Shown here piece after piece: positions 27,304-35,100 of a stretch of 64,000 bases of DNA. Position 1 is the stretch's first letter. The number at the start of each line of letters is the position of its first letter. A program made the translations under genes and the position numbers. The DNA is from Phocaeicola_A sp036804505 (GTDB lineage: Bacteria > Bacteroidota > Bacteroidia > Bacteroidales > Bacteroidaceae). The stretch is taken from assembly GCA_036804505.1 (NCBI GenBank), contig DAIRSI010000002.1, positions 1 to 64,000 of the forward strand. Direction: 5' to 3'. Under the pieces are notes generated by a model that ran no database searches, was not told the DNA's origin, and worked only from the letters and a program-made list of their open reading frames with translations.

Positions 27304-27744
27304 ATGACAAACAAGTTGTTGAAAAGATTACGTATCGAGTTTATCGCTTTCTGGGCTGTCTGCATCTGCTTTGCAGCACTCAACGAGTTCAATATTCTTC
27401 CTACAGGCGGTTATGCCGGCAATGGAGCCATGGAGTACTATCTGGACACACTGGGCGTATTCATCACGCTGGCCTTCGTCCCGAGTGCCTTGATTCTCTT
27501 CCCAAAGATGCTGCCCAAGAAAGTTCTTCCCATCACTGACGAAGCCACTCGTCTGGCAAAATATCTTCTTTGGAGTGAAGTCCGTTTGTCCCTGCTGTTT
27601 GTAGTCGCCATGGTCAACCTGTCCACCTACTACATCACAATCAATAATACCGGAGGCCTGTGCGCACTCATTGCAGTCACCGCCTCGTTCTTCATCTGGC
27701 CCAGCGAGAGCCGAATAGCCAAAGACCTTGAAAAAAAGGAATGA
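27304..27744 (+). CDS. Small integral membrane protein, unknown function
   Basis: 146 residues, family not recognised. Four probable membrane helices: FIAFWAVCICFAAL, the region YLDTLGVFITLAFVPSALIL, VRLSLLFVVAMVNLSTYYI and GGLCALIAVTASFFIW, with the soluble loop KKVLPITDEATRLAKYL between the second and third. It lies 18 nt after recR and 3 nt before the GNAT gene, so it belongs to that transcript. Confidence 0.75.
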   Translation: MTNKLLKRLRIEFIAFWAVCICFAALNEFNILPTGGYAGNGAMEYYLDTLGVFITLAFVPSALILFPKMLPKKVLPITDEATRLAKYLLWSEVRLSLLFVVAMVNLSTYYITINNTGGLCALIAVTASFFIWPSESRIAKDLEKKE

Positions 27745-27747
27745 AAA

Positions 27748-28281
27748 ATGAATGTTCCATCCTTACATAACGAAGAAATCAGGTTGCGAGCCCCCGAACC
27801 GGCCGATGTGGAATTTCTTTATGAACTGGAAAATGATGAAACCCTGTGGCCACTGGGCAACACCACTGCGCCTTTCTCTATATATTCACTGAAGAAATAT
27901 ATAGAAGAAAACACGCATGACATCTTCCTGGACCGCCAGATAAGATTCATCATCGAACGGACGGACGGCAAAGAACTTCTCGGAACCATTGACCTGGTGA
28001 ATTTCGACCCCCTCCACTTCCGTGCTGAAGTAGGTATCGCTATCCTTCCCTTATGGCGCAGGAAACATTATGCAAGTCAGGCCATCGAACTGTTGAGCAA
28101 TTATTGCGAGCGTTTCCTCCACTTCCATCAGCTTTTCGCTAATGTTCCGGAGGACAATTCCAATAGCTTGCAACTGTTTCAGAAAAACGGATTCCGTCAG
28201 TCGGGAATACTGAAAGAATGGTTGCTTGCAGAAGATAAATATTGCGACGTTTATTTTCTTCAAAAAATTTTTAAATCGTAA
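27748..28281 (+). CDS. GNAT-family N-acetyltransferase (RimJ/RimL type)
   Basis: 177-residue acetyl-CoA-dependent acetyltransferase. Seen: IRLRAPEPADVEFLYELEND at the start, GTIDLVNFDPLHFRAEVGIAI for the central strands, LPLWRRKHYASQAIELLSNYC for the acetyl-CoA binding motif (a degenerate R/Q-x-x-G/A loop) and VPEDNSNSLQLFQKNGFR near the end. The family includes ribosomal-protein and small-molecule N-acetyltransferases; the substrate is unknown. Last gene of the recR transcript. Confidence 0.85.
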   Translation: MNVPSLHNEEIRLRAPEPADVEFLYELENDETLWPLGNTTAPFSIYSLKKYIEENTHDIFLDRQIRFIIERTDGKELLGTIDLVNFDPLHFRAEVGIAILPLWRRKHYASQAIELLSNYCERFLHFHQLFANVPEDNSNSLQLFQKNGFRQSGILKEWLLAEDKYCDVYFLQKIFKS

Positions 28282-28336
28282 CTCTCACAGAATAAGCATC
28301 TATCAAAAAAAGTATATATTTTTTTTTGCAACACTA

Positions 28337-28366
28337 TTGCATATTTAAAAATAATATGTACCTTTG
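28337..28366 (+). promoter_or_regulatory. Promoter of the tRNA-Asp pair
   Basis: TTG (28337-28339), 19-nt spacer and TACCTTTG (28359-28366), a good Bacteroides promoter about 50 nt before the first tRNA. Confidence 0.75.
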
Positions 28367-28416
28367 CATCCGCAATCGAGAAATCGAAAAGCAAGAGTTC
28401 TTTAGAAATTAAATTC

Positions 28417-28490
28417 GGTGCGTTAGTTCAGTTGGTTAGAATACATGCCTGTCACGCATGGGGTCACGAGTTCGAGTCTCGTACGCACCG
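28417..28490 (+). tRNA. tRNA-Asp (GTC), first copy
   Basis: A 74-nt cloverleaf: acceptor GGTGCGT/ACGCACC with discriminator G, D-arm GTTCAGTTGGTTAGAA, anticodon GTC at 28451-28453 in CCTGTCACG, and T-loop TTCGAGT. CCA is not encoded (the next bases are CCC). Confidence 0.97.
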
Positions 28491-28516
28491 CCCATACTTT
28501 TGTGAAATAATTTTTT

Positions 28517-28590
28517 GGTGTGTTAGTTCAGTTGGTTAGAATACATGCCTGTCACGCATGGGGTCACGAGTTCGAGTCTCGTACACACCG
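28517..28590 (+). tRNA. tRNA-Asp (GTC), second copy
   Basis: Identical to the first copy except for one acceptor-stem pair: GGTGTGT/ACACACC replaces GGTGCGT/ACGCACC, so a C-G pair is changed to T-A on both sides. Separated from the first copy by 26 nt and cotranscribed with it. Confidence 0.97.
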
Positions 28591-28593
28591 CTG

Positions 28594-28627
28594 AAAAAAG
28601 CTTCGAAGAAATTCTTCGGAGCTTTTT
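28594..28627 (+). terminator. Terminator of the tRNA-Asp operon
   Basis: AAAAAGCTtCGAAGAA (28594-28609) and TTCTTCGgAGCTTTTT (28612-28627) form a long stem with a mismatch and a 2-nt gap, ending in a T-run, 3 nt after the second tRNA. Confidence 0.85.
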
Positions 28628-28711
28628 CCTTTTATCCCTTCCCGACAAGAAGACCATGCAGACCGACTGCAATATCAGTAAAATGGGTTAAATCATCCGT
28701 AATATATCTAA

Positions 28712-28740
28712 TTGCGTGTCGATTATTCCGCGTAAATTTG
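28712..28740 (+). promoter_or_regulatory. Promoter of the CMD-cupin gene
   Basis: TTG (28712-28714), 18 nt, TAAATTTG (28733-28740); the start codon is 19 nt further on. Confidence 0.6.
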
Positions 28741-28759
28741 CAGTGTAATTATCAGAATA

Positions 28760-29596
28760 ATGAACAATTTAAAGTTTTATACGATAGCAGCATTGCTATT
28801 ACTAATACCTACAATCATGAATGGACAAGAAAAGGTAAAACAGACGGCGGGCCGCCAACAGCTTGGTGACTTCGCCCCTAAATTCGCAGAACTGAATGAT
28901 GACGTTCTTTTTGGTGAGGTCTGGAGCAGGACAGACAAACTGGGACTTCGTGACAGAAGTCTGATAACCGTCACTGCACTGGTGAGCATGGGGATTACAG
29001 ACTCTTCCCTGAAGTACCACCTTCAGAGTGCAAAGAACAATGGTATCACCCGGACCGAAATAGCAGAGGTACTGACACACATCGCCTTTTATGCGGGATG
29101 GCCCAAAGCCTGGGCTGCCTTCCGGCTGGCAAAGGAAGTCTGGAATGAAGAACAGGTTGCTGCAACCGACAGCAAAGCCGCGTTTGAACGTGAAATGATT
29201 TTCCCCATCGGAAAACCTAACGATGCCTACGCCAAGTATTTCATCGGACAAAGCTACCTGGCCCCTCTCTCCACCTCTCAGGTGGGGATTCACAATGTTA
29301 CCTTCGAACCGGGATGCCGCAACAACTGGCACATTCATCATGCCGTGAAAGGTGGCGGACAGATATTGGTCTGTGTGGCCGGAAAAGGCTGGTATCAGGA
29401 ATGGGGCAAACCTGCCCGCATGCTGAAGCCCGGTGATGTAGTAAACATTCCGGCCGGAGTGAAGCATTGGCACGGAGCGGCAGCCGACAGCTGGTTTGCC
29501 CATCTGGCCATAGAAGTATCTGGTGAAGGAACCAGCAACGAATGGCTCGAAGCTGTGGACAACGAACAATACGCCAAACTGCCGAAAGCAGAATAG
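28760..29596 (+). CDS. Exported carboxymuconolactone decarboxylase-like/cupin fusion protein
   Basis: 278 residues. A signal peptide (MNNLKFYTIAALLLLIPTIMNGQ) is followed by a CMD domain (about residues 40-130; LRDRSLITVTALVSMGI, LKYHLQSAKNNGITRTEIAEVLTHIAFYAGWP) and then a cupin barrel (about 150-260). The cupin metal ligands are seen as NWHIHHAVKGGGQ in motif 1 and PGDVVNIPAGVKHWHG in motif 2. CMD-cupin fusions are common in bacteria, but the export signal places this one in the periplasm. The CMD part lacks the CxxC of AhpD, so a peroxidase role is unlikely. Substrate unknown. Confidence 0.87.
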   Translation: MNNLKFYTIAALLLLIPTIMNGQEKVKQTAGRQQLGDFAPKFAELNDDVLFGEVWSRTDKLGLRDRSLITVTALVSMGITDSSLKYHLQSAKNNGITRTEIAEVLTHIAFYAGWPKAWAAFRLAKEVWNEEQVAATDSKAAFEREMIFPIGKPNDAYAKYFIGQSYLAPLSTSQVGIHNVTFEPGCRNNWHIHHAVKGGGQILVCVAGKGWYQEWGKPARMLKPGDVVNIPAGVKHWHGAAADSWFAHLAIEVSGEGTSNEWLEAVDNEQYAKLPKAE

Positions 29597-29750
29597 CGCA
29601 ATCTATTGGAATCTCCATAAGTTCGGGTATCACTAAAAGGATCACCCATCCCAATCGCATCTGCCACCCGGACTTTTGGAGTTTCATAAGATAAAGATTT
29701 CTTCGAAGTGAAACAGTAGCTTCCGTTTGCTCCGAAAGAGAGACTTTACA

Positions 29751-31451
29751 CTATCCCTCCTTTGGCAACCCTATTTCTTTCACACGATTTTCAAATTCAT
29801 CCCTGTTGCCGATCGCTCCATTTTTCACTCTTGCACGATAGTTATATATGGTATTAACAGAGTAATGCAGAAATTCCGCAATCTTCGAACTATCATCAAT
29901 TCCCAAGCGAATCAAGGCGAAAATACGTAATTCTGTCGTCATGCGTTCATTACGCTGCAACAGAATTTTATTTTCATCATTAAGCAATGCATTGAATTCA
30001 TTCACGAAATTCGGGAACAGATGCAGAAAGGCATTATCGAAGTTGGAATACAGTTCATCCAGCTCTTTATCCCTAAAATCCAATGATTTTGTCAGCTGAA
30101 ACAAATCCGTCAGTTCATTGTTCTTCATCTTCTTGTTGACCATTTTTCTGAATCCGTCCATTTTGTCTATGTATAAAGAGCAGAGGCTCAGGAAACGACC
30201 GATATATTCCTCTTTTACCCGGTTGGATTCATTCAGCTTATGATTGGCAACAGACAACTTGTCATTCACAACCGACAATTGCTGATTGCTTTCGTCAAGA
30301 TTCAGATTGGTTTCCTTCAGCTGTCTGTTCAGTATTTGCAATTCATCATTTATTTTCTTCAGATTATTCCGAGCCAGAGCCAGCTTCTTTCTCTGGTTAC
30401 TCACATACACAAGTACGGCAAACAAAAGAAGAGACAGCAAACTGACAACAATAATAAAAGTCAGCAAAGACTGGTTTTTCTTCTTGCTTATCTGCTGATA
30501 ACTATAGTCTATCATCGACACGATACCCGAAGTTGCCCATCGGCGAATCCGGGCATTAAAATGATTGGTTGCCCCCCATGAGAAACGTATATAATCGTAT
30601 GAGCGCTGCACATCTCCCTCCTTATTCAATAGATCAGCCAGGTTCCACAGCGAGGCATGATCCATAATTGCCAGACGAATATCCGTAATGGCAGAGAGTG
30701 CCAGCCAATACTTGGTCATTTCGATATTTTTCATCTGCAAATAAATCTGAGACCTGTAATATGTAACGATGGCATATTCATGAGTGCCAGGCAAAACATT
30801 CCTCAAACGTAAATCATTAACCTTCAGAGCCTCGTTTGGTCTTTTCTCATTACACAACCGAGATTCCTTTTTCAGCAAATAATCTTCCGTCGTCGGATTC
30901 AATACATGCAGCAATGTATCCATATATGCTTCCGATTTCTGACGATATATATCCTTCAACGGCTTGTCTTGAGAATAATAGCCAAGTTCATTATAGACGT
31001 GATTATAAGCTATGTAATAATCCGGTATGAGGCTTTTAGTCAGTTTATTACGAGGGATGGAAGCAAGGATATCCAATGATTCGGTGTACATGCCGGTGGT
31101 GGAACATTGGAAAGCCAACAGTGACTTACTTTCAATAACTTTTTCCACGTTTCCCATCTTCTCTGCCAAATCGATGCTTTTATTCAAATACAAAATAGCG
31201 GAATCCGTCATGTAGGCCTTATACTCACGGAATATCTTCATCGAAACAGTATATTTCTCGTCATCATTCACCACTTCCTTGAACAAGTTCTTCAACGTTC
31301 TTAATCTAGCCTCGTGTCTGGAAACGTAAACAGGCGAACGTTCTATTTCCTTGTCAAGAACACGATACAGAGAATCGAGCGGCAGTTTCTCCGCCATCAC
31401 CGATACCGACAAGCCTATCAGGCCTATGAAGCAAAAAAGCATGTTTCTCAT
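29751..31451 (-). CDS. Membrane-bound PUL regulator with DUF6377 domain
   Basis: 566 residues. A signal peptide (MRNMLFCFIGLIGLSVSVMA) is followed by a helical repeat region with TPR character (about residues 25-320), one transmembrane helix (LLTFIIVVSLLSLLLFAVLVYVS, about 330-352), a coiled coil full of Leu/Asn heptads (NNLKKINDELQILNRQLKE onward) and a C-terminal DUF6377-type domain. The last 60 residues read like a helix-turn-helix (LIRLGIDDSSKIAEFLHYSVNTIYNYRARV). The layout suggests a periplasmic sensor whose cytoplasmic end acts on DNA. It follows the SusC-SusD-GH5-GH3 genes on the same strand but has its own promoter, so it probably senses glycan fragments and controls the locus. Confidence 0.8.
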   Translation of the reverse strand: MRNMLFCFIGLIGLSVSVMAEKLPLDSLYRVLDKEIERSPVYVSRHEARLRTLKNLFKEVVNDDEKYTVSMKIFREYKAYMTDSAILYLNKSIDLAEKMGNVEKVIESKSLLAFQCSTTGMYTESLDILASIPRNKLTKSLIPDYYIAYNHVYNELGYYSQDKPLKDIYRQKSEAYMDTLLHVLNPTTEDYLLKKESRLCNEKRPNEALKVNDLRLRNVLPGTHEYAIVTYYRSQIYLQMKNIEMTKYWLALSAITDIRLAIMDHASLWNLADLLNKEGDVQRSYDYIRFSWGATNHFNARIRRWATSGIVSMIDYSYQQISKKKNQSLLTFIIVVSLLSLLLFAVLVYVSNQRKKLALARNNLKKINDELQILNRQLKETNLNLDESNQQLSVVNDKLSVANHKLNESNRVKEEYIGRFLSLCSLYIDKMDGFRKMVNKKMKNNELTDLFQLTKSLDFRDKELDELYSNFDNAFLHLFPNFVNEFNALLNDENKILLQRNERMTTELRIFALIRLGIDDSSKIAEFLHYSVNTIYNYRARVKNGAIGNRDEFENRVKEIGLPKEG

Positions 31452-31473
31452 CGTATTCTCTATTTAATTAATG

Positions 31474-31503
31474 CAAAAATAAAAAAAAGTCACCATATCA
31501 CAA
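31474..31503 (-). promoter_or_regulatory. Promoter of the DUF6377 regulator
   Basis: On the minus strand TTG (31503-31501), a 19-nt spacer and TATTTTTG (31481-31474). The -33 element lies in the loop and arm of the preceding terminator hairpin. Confidence 0.65.
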
Positions 31504-31514
31504 TATGATGACTT
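31487..31514 (-). terminator. Terminator of the SusCD-GH5-GH3 operon
   Basis: AAGTCACCATAT (31487-31498) and ATATGATGACTT (31503-31514) form a 12-bp stem with a 4-nt loop. On the minus strand the single mismatch becomes a U-G wobble and a run of eight T follows, so it is an intrinsic terminator for the GH3 gene 22 nt upstream. Confidence 0.85.
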
Positions 31515-31536
31515 CCTTTTAATGTTAAAATCCGGA

Positions 31537-33747
31537 TTATTTATAAGTAAAGACCACGGAAGACTGAATTCTGTCAGAAGCAGTTCCTACCAAAGCCTTG
31601 AAATCACCGGGTTCCACCACCCATGCGTTTTCCACATCGCTGTAGAAATGAAGCATTTCTTTGTTTATATTGAAGGTTACATCACCCGACTCGCCTGGCT
31701 GCAGGAATATCTTCTGGAATCCTTTCAGTTCCTTGGCCGGTCTAGGCAATGAAGATTTCACATCATTAATGTACAACTGTACTACCTCGGCTCCTGCCCT
31801 GTTTCCAGTATTCTTCACATTGACCGTCAAGGTTATGTCCTCATTACCGCCAATCACTTTTTTGTCGGCTTTCACTTCGCCTAGCTTGAAAGTTGTATAG
31901 CTAAGTCCGTGACCGAATGCAAACAACGGTTTGATGTTCCGTTTCTCCGCCCACCGGTATCCTACCCAGATGCTTTCCTTGTAAGTCTCGTTCTCGCGGT
32001 CACCGGGGTATTCGCCCATGGCTTTGGCTGCATTGTCTTCCAGACGGACAGGGAAGGTGAACGGCAGTTTACCCGACGGATTCACATCACCGAACAAGAT
32101 GTCGGCTATAGCCTCACCGGCTGCCGAACCTATATACCATGACTGCACGATGGCAGGGACTTGTTTCACCCAAGGCATGCTCACTGCATTGCCGCTGACG
32201 AGCATCACCGCCATATTGGGTTGGGCCTTGGCCAAAGCTTCAATAAGGGCATCCTGTTCGTAGGACAGACCGATACCTTTTCTATCTGTGCCTTCGCAAT
32301 CCTGCCCTCCGCTTTTGTTCAAGCCGCCTATAAAGATAACCCTGTCATAATTTCGGGCAGCCTTCACAGCCTCTTCTCTCAATGCCACTGCATCAATCGC
32401 CTTCTGTTCGGGACGAACAGCTCCTTTCACATCCTGTTCAGCCTCCAAAGGAGATGCATAACCGGGCAGATAATCTACTTTCACACCGGCTCCCGCCCTG
32501 TTTCTGATACCTTGCAGAGGCGATATTTCCTGTTTCACCTTCAAGGATGAAGAACCTCCGCCAATGGTCATGCGCTTCACGGCATTCTCTCCTACCACCA
32601 GAATGGATTTCACAGTCTTAGCATCCAAGGGCAGCAGCTGACGATCGTTCTTCAGCAAGACGATACCTTCGTCGGCAATCTTTCTCCCCGCCTCCAGATG
32701 TTCCGGAGATGCAAAAGATCCGTACGGGCGGTTCTTCGCCATGGTAGTTCGGAAAATGAGACGGAGTATTCTGCGCACCTTGTCGTTCAAATCATCCATG
32801 CTGTATTTTCCCTCCTTCAATCCCTTCAGATAGGCAGAAGCCAGATAGTACGAGTTGTAAGCATTGCTGGCTCCGCTGTCCAAGCCATTGGTCAGCGAAC
32901 CGAATTCCATATCCAGACCGTTGGCTGCAGCCTCGTCCGTACTGTGTGTTCCTCCCCAATCTGAAAGCACAGTCCCGTCGAAGTGCCACTCCCCTTTCAG
33001 TATGTCTTTCAACAAATACTGATTGTGGCAGCAATGCTGTCCTTTATAACGGTTGTAGGAGCCCATGATGGCCCATGCGCCACCCTGTTCCACAGCAGCT
33101 TTGAAAGCAGGGAGATAAATCTCGTGCAAAGCGCGATCGTCCACAATCACATTCACATGTCCGCGGTTCACTTCCTGATTGTTCAAGGCAAAATGTTTCA
33201 CACAGGCAGCCACTCCGTTGGATTGAACCCCTTTTACGTAGGGAACAACCATTTGCGATGCCAGATACGGATCTTCGCCCATGTACTCGAAATTTCTTCC
33301 GTTGAGCGGAGTGCGGTATATGTTCACACCGGGTCCAAGCAAAATGTTCTTGTTGCGGTACCGTGCCTCCTCCCCTATGGATTTACCGAACAGTGCAGCC
33401 ATCTTGGGATTCCACGTAGCAGCCAGACAAGTCAAGGCAGGAAATGCCGTACACGAGTCGTTGGTCCATCCGGCCATGTTCCACTCATCCCAGTACACCT
33501 CGGCACGAATGCCGTGCGGTCCGTCGGATGTCCACACATCGGGGATACCCAGCCGGGCTACTCCCGGAGAACTGAATTTGGACTGTGCATGAGTCATAGC
33601 CACCTTCTCTTCCAGAGTCATCCTGGCCAATGCATCTTCCACCCTTTTCTCTATGGGCTGGTCGGCATCCAGATAAATCTGAGTCTGTGCAAACAAGACA
33701 CCGGCAGCAAGAGACAGGGAAAAAGCTAAAATCATTCTTTTCTTCAT
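31537..33747 (-). CDS. GH3 beta-glucosidase of the SusCD locus
   Basis: 736-residue exported GH3 enzyme. Signal peptide ending AGVLFAQTQ, then the barrel domain with KHFALNNQEVNRG and the nucleophile Asp in GTVLSDWGGTHST (about residue 265), the alpha/beta domain (LLPLDAKTVKSILVVGENA; FIGGLNKSGGQDCEGTDR), and a fibronectin III-like end (GHGLSYTTFKLGEV). It differs in sequence from the other GH3 at 9.4 kb. It lies 13 nt after GH5 and should finish the hydrolysis of beta-glucan fragments in the periplasm. Confidence 0.9.
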   Translation of the reverse strand: MKKRMILAFSLSLAAGVLFAQTQIYLDADQPIEKRVEDALARMTLEEKVAMTHAQSKFSSPGVARLGIPDVWTSDGPHGIRAEVYWDEWNMAGWTNDSCTAFPALTCLAATWNPKMAALFGKSIGEEARYRNKNILLGPGVNIYRTPLNGRNFEYMGEDPYLASQMVVPYVKGVQSNGVAACVKHFALNNQEVNRGHVNVIVDDRALHEIYLPAFKAAVEQGGAWAIMGSYNRYKGQHCCHNQYLLKDILKGEWHFDGTVLSDWGGTHSTDEAAANGLDMEFGSLTNGLDSGASNAYNSYYLASAYLKGLKEGKYSMDDLNDKVRRILRLIFRTTMAKNRPYGSFASPEHLEAGRKIADEGIVLLKNDRQLLPLDAKTVKSILVVGENAVKRMTIGGGSSSLKVKQEISPLQGIRNRAGAGVKVDYLPGYASPLEAEQDVKGAVRPEQKAIDAVALREEAVKAARNYDRVIFIGGLNKSGGQDCEGTDRKGIGLSYEQDALIEALAKAQPNMAVMLVSGNAVSMPWVKQVPAIVQSWYIGSAAGEAIADILFGDVNPSGKLPFTFPVRLEDNAAKAMGEYPGDRENETYKESIWVGYRWAEKRNIKPLFAFGHGLSYTTFKLGEVKADKKVIGGNEDITLTVNVKNTGNRAGAEVVQLYINDVKSSLPRPAKELKGFQKIFLQPGESGDVTFNINKEMLHFYSDVENAWVVEPGDFKALVGTASDRIQSSVVFTYK

Positions 33748-33760
33748 AACTGATATCTAT

Positions 33761-35002
33761 TTATTTTAAACCTATCGATTGGATATATTCCTTTTCGACT
33801 GTACAATTAGTGAATTTCACATTTTCAATGAACCCGTCCATCGCTTTTCGTGCCAGCGACTGTTCAGGACGATTGTCTCTGATTTCCTTGTAGGTTGCTC
33901 GCGGTCCTTCACAGAACCTGACTACTGCATCCCAATTCTCAGGAGCCTTGAATCCCACAAAAGAAGAGTCCTTTATCTTTTTGTATGGCCAGAATGTCCA
34001 GCCTATGTTGTTCTCGTTAAGCACTTTTACGAACTTGCCCATCCATTCATAAGTATTGTGGCCTATCTCTCCCATGTACATAGGAAGATTTGTTTTGTTT
34101 CTGAAATCAATGTATTCCTTGATGGCTTCGGCCGTGGGTTCACCCCCGTAACGATGACAGGTGTACATGATGTTCTTGTCGAATTTCCAATCCGTAAAAC
34201 AACCGAAGTTTGAATTCCATTGCGGACCTCCCAACAGGACAATATGGTTCTTGTCGACCGTACGGATTACGCTTACAGCCCTCTTATATAGTATCTCCAG
34301 TTTTGTGTTCATTTCGTCCTTATTACTGAAATAGGGAGCTACAGGTTCGTTCATGAGTTCATATCCCAGCACCGTCGGTTCATTTTTGAAATGCCCGGCA
34401 ATCTCCTTCCATATCCGGCAGAAAAGATTCTGGCTTGCCACACTCTCGAACACCCAGGGATAACCGTAACTGTCGTCTATATTGTCACCGGTTTGTCCTC
34501 CCGGAACATCATGCATGTCCAGAATCACATACAAATGAAACTCCTTGCACCACTTCACTACGTCGTCCATCCGTTTGAATCCGTCCTGAGCCGAAGTCAG
34601 CCCCATGTAGTCTTCATCCGTGAACAGTCGGTAGTTGAACGGTAACCGTATGGTATTGGAACCTGTGGAAGCAATGAACCGGATATCCTCCCGGGTAATG
34701 TAATTGTCCTTGAAAGCCTTCCAAAACTCAGCTGTGGCATCCGGTCCCACCAGTTCGCAGAACATCTCATTGATCATGTGGGCAGAATTCGTCCTGTGAA
34801 AGTCGAACATGTAACCCTCCGGATTCAACCAATTGCCCAAGTTTGTTCCTTTGATGTCTAGTTTTGTTCCGTCGGCCTGTATCAAATTCTGACCGCTTAC
34901 ATGGACAAAACCTTTGGGTTGAGCCGCATAACCGCTTACGGTCAGAAAAGCCACGAGCAGCAAACCGACATAATTCAGTAATTTTCTCTTTATCATCTTC
35001 AA
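33761..35002 (-). CDS. GH5 endo/exo-beta-glucanase
   Basis: 413-residue exported family GH5 enzyme. A signal peptide (ends SGYAAQ) is followed by a TIM barrel with KGTNLGNWLNPEG, FIASTGSNTIRLPFNY, the acid/base Glu in LGYELMNEPVAP (about residue 225) and the nucleophile Glu in MYMGEIGHNTYE (about residue 310). The GxNLGNWL opening resembles the exo-beta-1,3-glucanase side of GH5 more than cellulases, but I do not assign a subfamily. No lipobox is seen, so it is probably periplasmic. Third gene of the locus, separated from susD by a hairpin-bearing gap of about 100 nt. A second Met two codons in is an equally good start. Confidence 0.87.
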   Translation of the reverse strand: MKMIKRKLLNYVGLLLVAFLTVSGYAAQPKGFVHVSGQNLIQADGTKLDIKGTNLGNWLNPEGYMFDFHRTNSAHMINEMFCELVGPDATAEFWKAFKDNYITREDIRFIASTGSNTIRLPFNYRLFTDEDYMGLTSAQDGFKRMDDVVKWCKEFHLYVILDMHDVPGGQTGDNIDDSYGYPWVFESVASQNLFCRIWKEIAGHFKNEPTVLGYELMNEPVAPYFSNKDEMNTKLEILYKRAVSVIRTVDKNHIVLLGGPQWNSNFGCFTDWKFDKNIMYTCHRYGGEPTAEAIKEYIDFRNKTNLPMYMGEIGHNTYEWMGKFVKVLNENNIGWTFWPYKKIKDSSFVGFKAPENWDAVVRFCEGPRATYKEIRDNRPEQSLARKAMDGFIENVKFTNCTVEKEYIQSIGLK

Positions 35003-35013
35003 TTTTATTTAAT

Positions 35014-35056
35014 GAACTATCCTTCCTTTCCAAAACAAGAAAGAGAAGGATAGTTC
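35014..35056 (-). promoter_or_regulatory. Strong hairpin inside the SusCD-GH5-GH3 operon
   Basis: GAACTATCCTTC (35014-35025) pairs perfectly with GAAGGATAGTTC (35045-35056), and TTTC/GAAAG extend it inside around a bulge. It is in the susD-GH5 gap. No long U-run follows, so it looks like an mRNA processing or 3'-end stabilising element, or a partial terminator, setting different levels for susCD and the enzymes. Confidence 0.7.
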
Positions 35057-35100
35057 TGTCTACTAGCTATTTTCGACTGTCTGAATCGTTCTGAATCCCT

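Noticed and set aside
29613..29681. A long imperfect stem between the CMD-cupin gene and the DUF6377 gene
   Set aside because: The arms (CTCC..AAGT.CGGGT and ACCCG.ACTT..GGAG) have several mismatches and a loop of about 36 nt; too weak to call a terminator.
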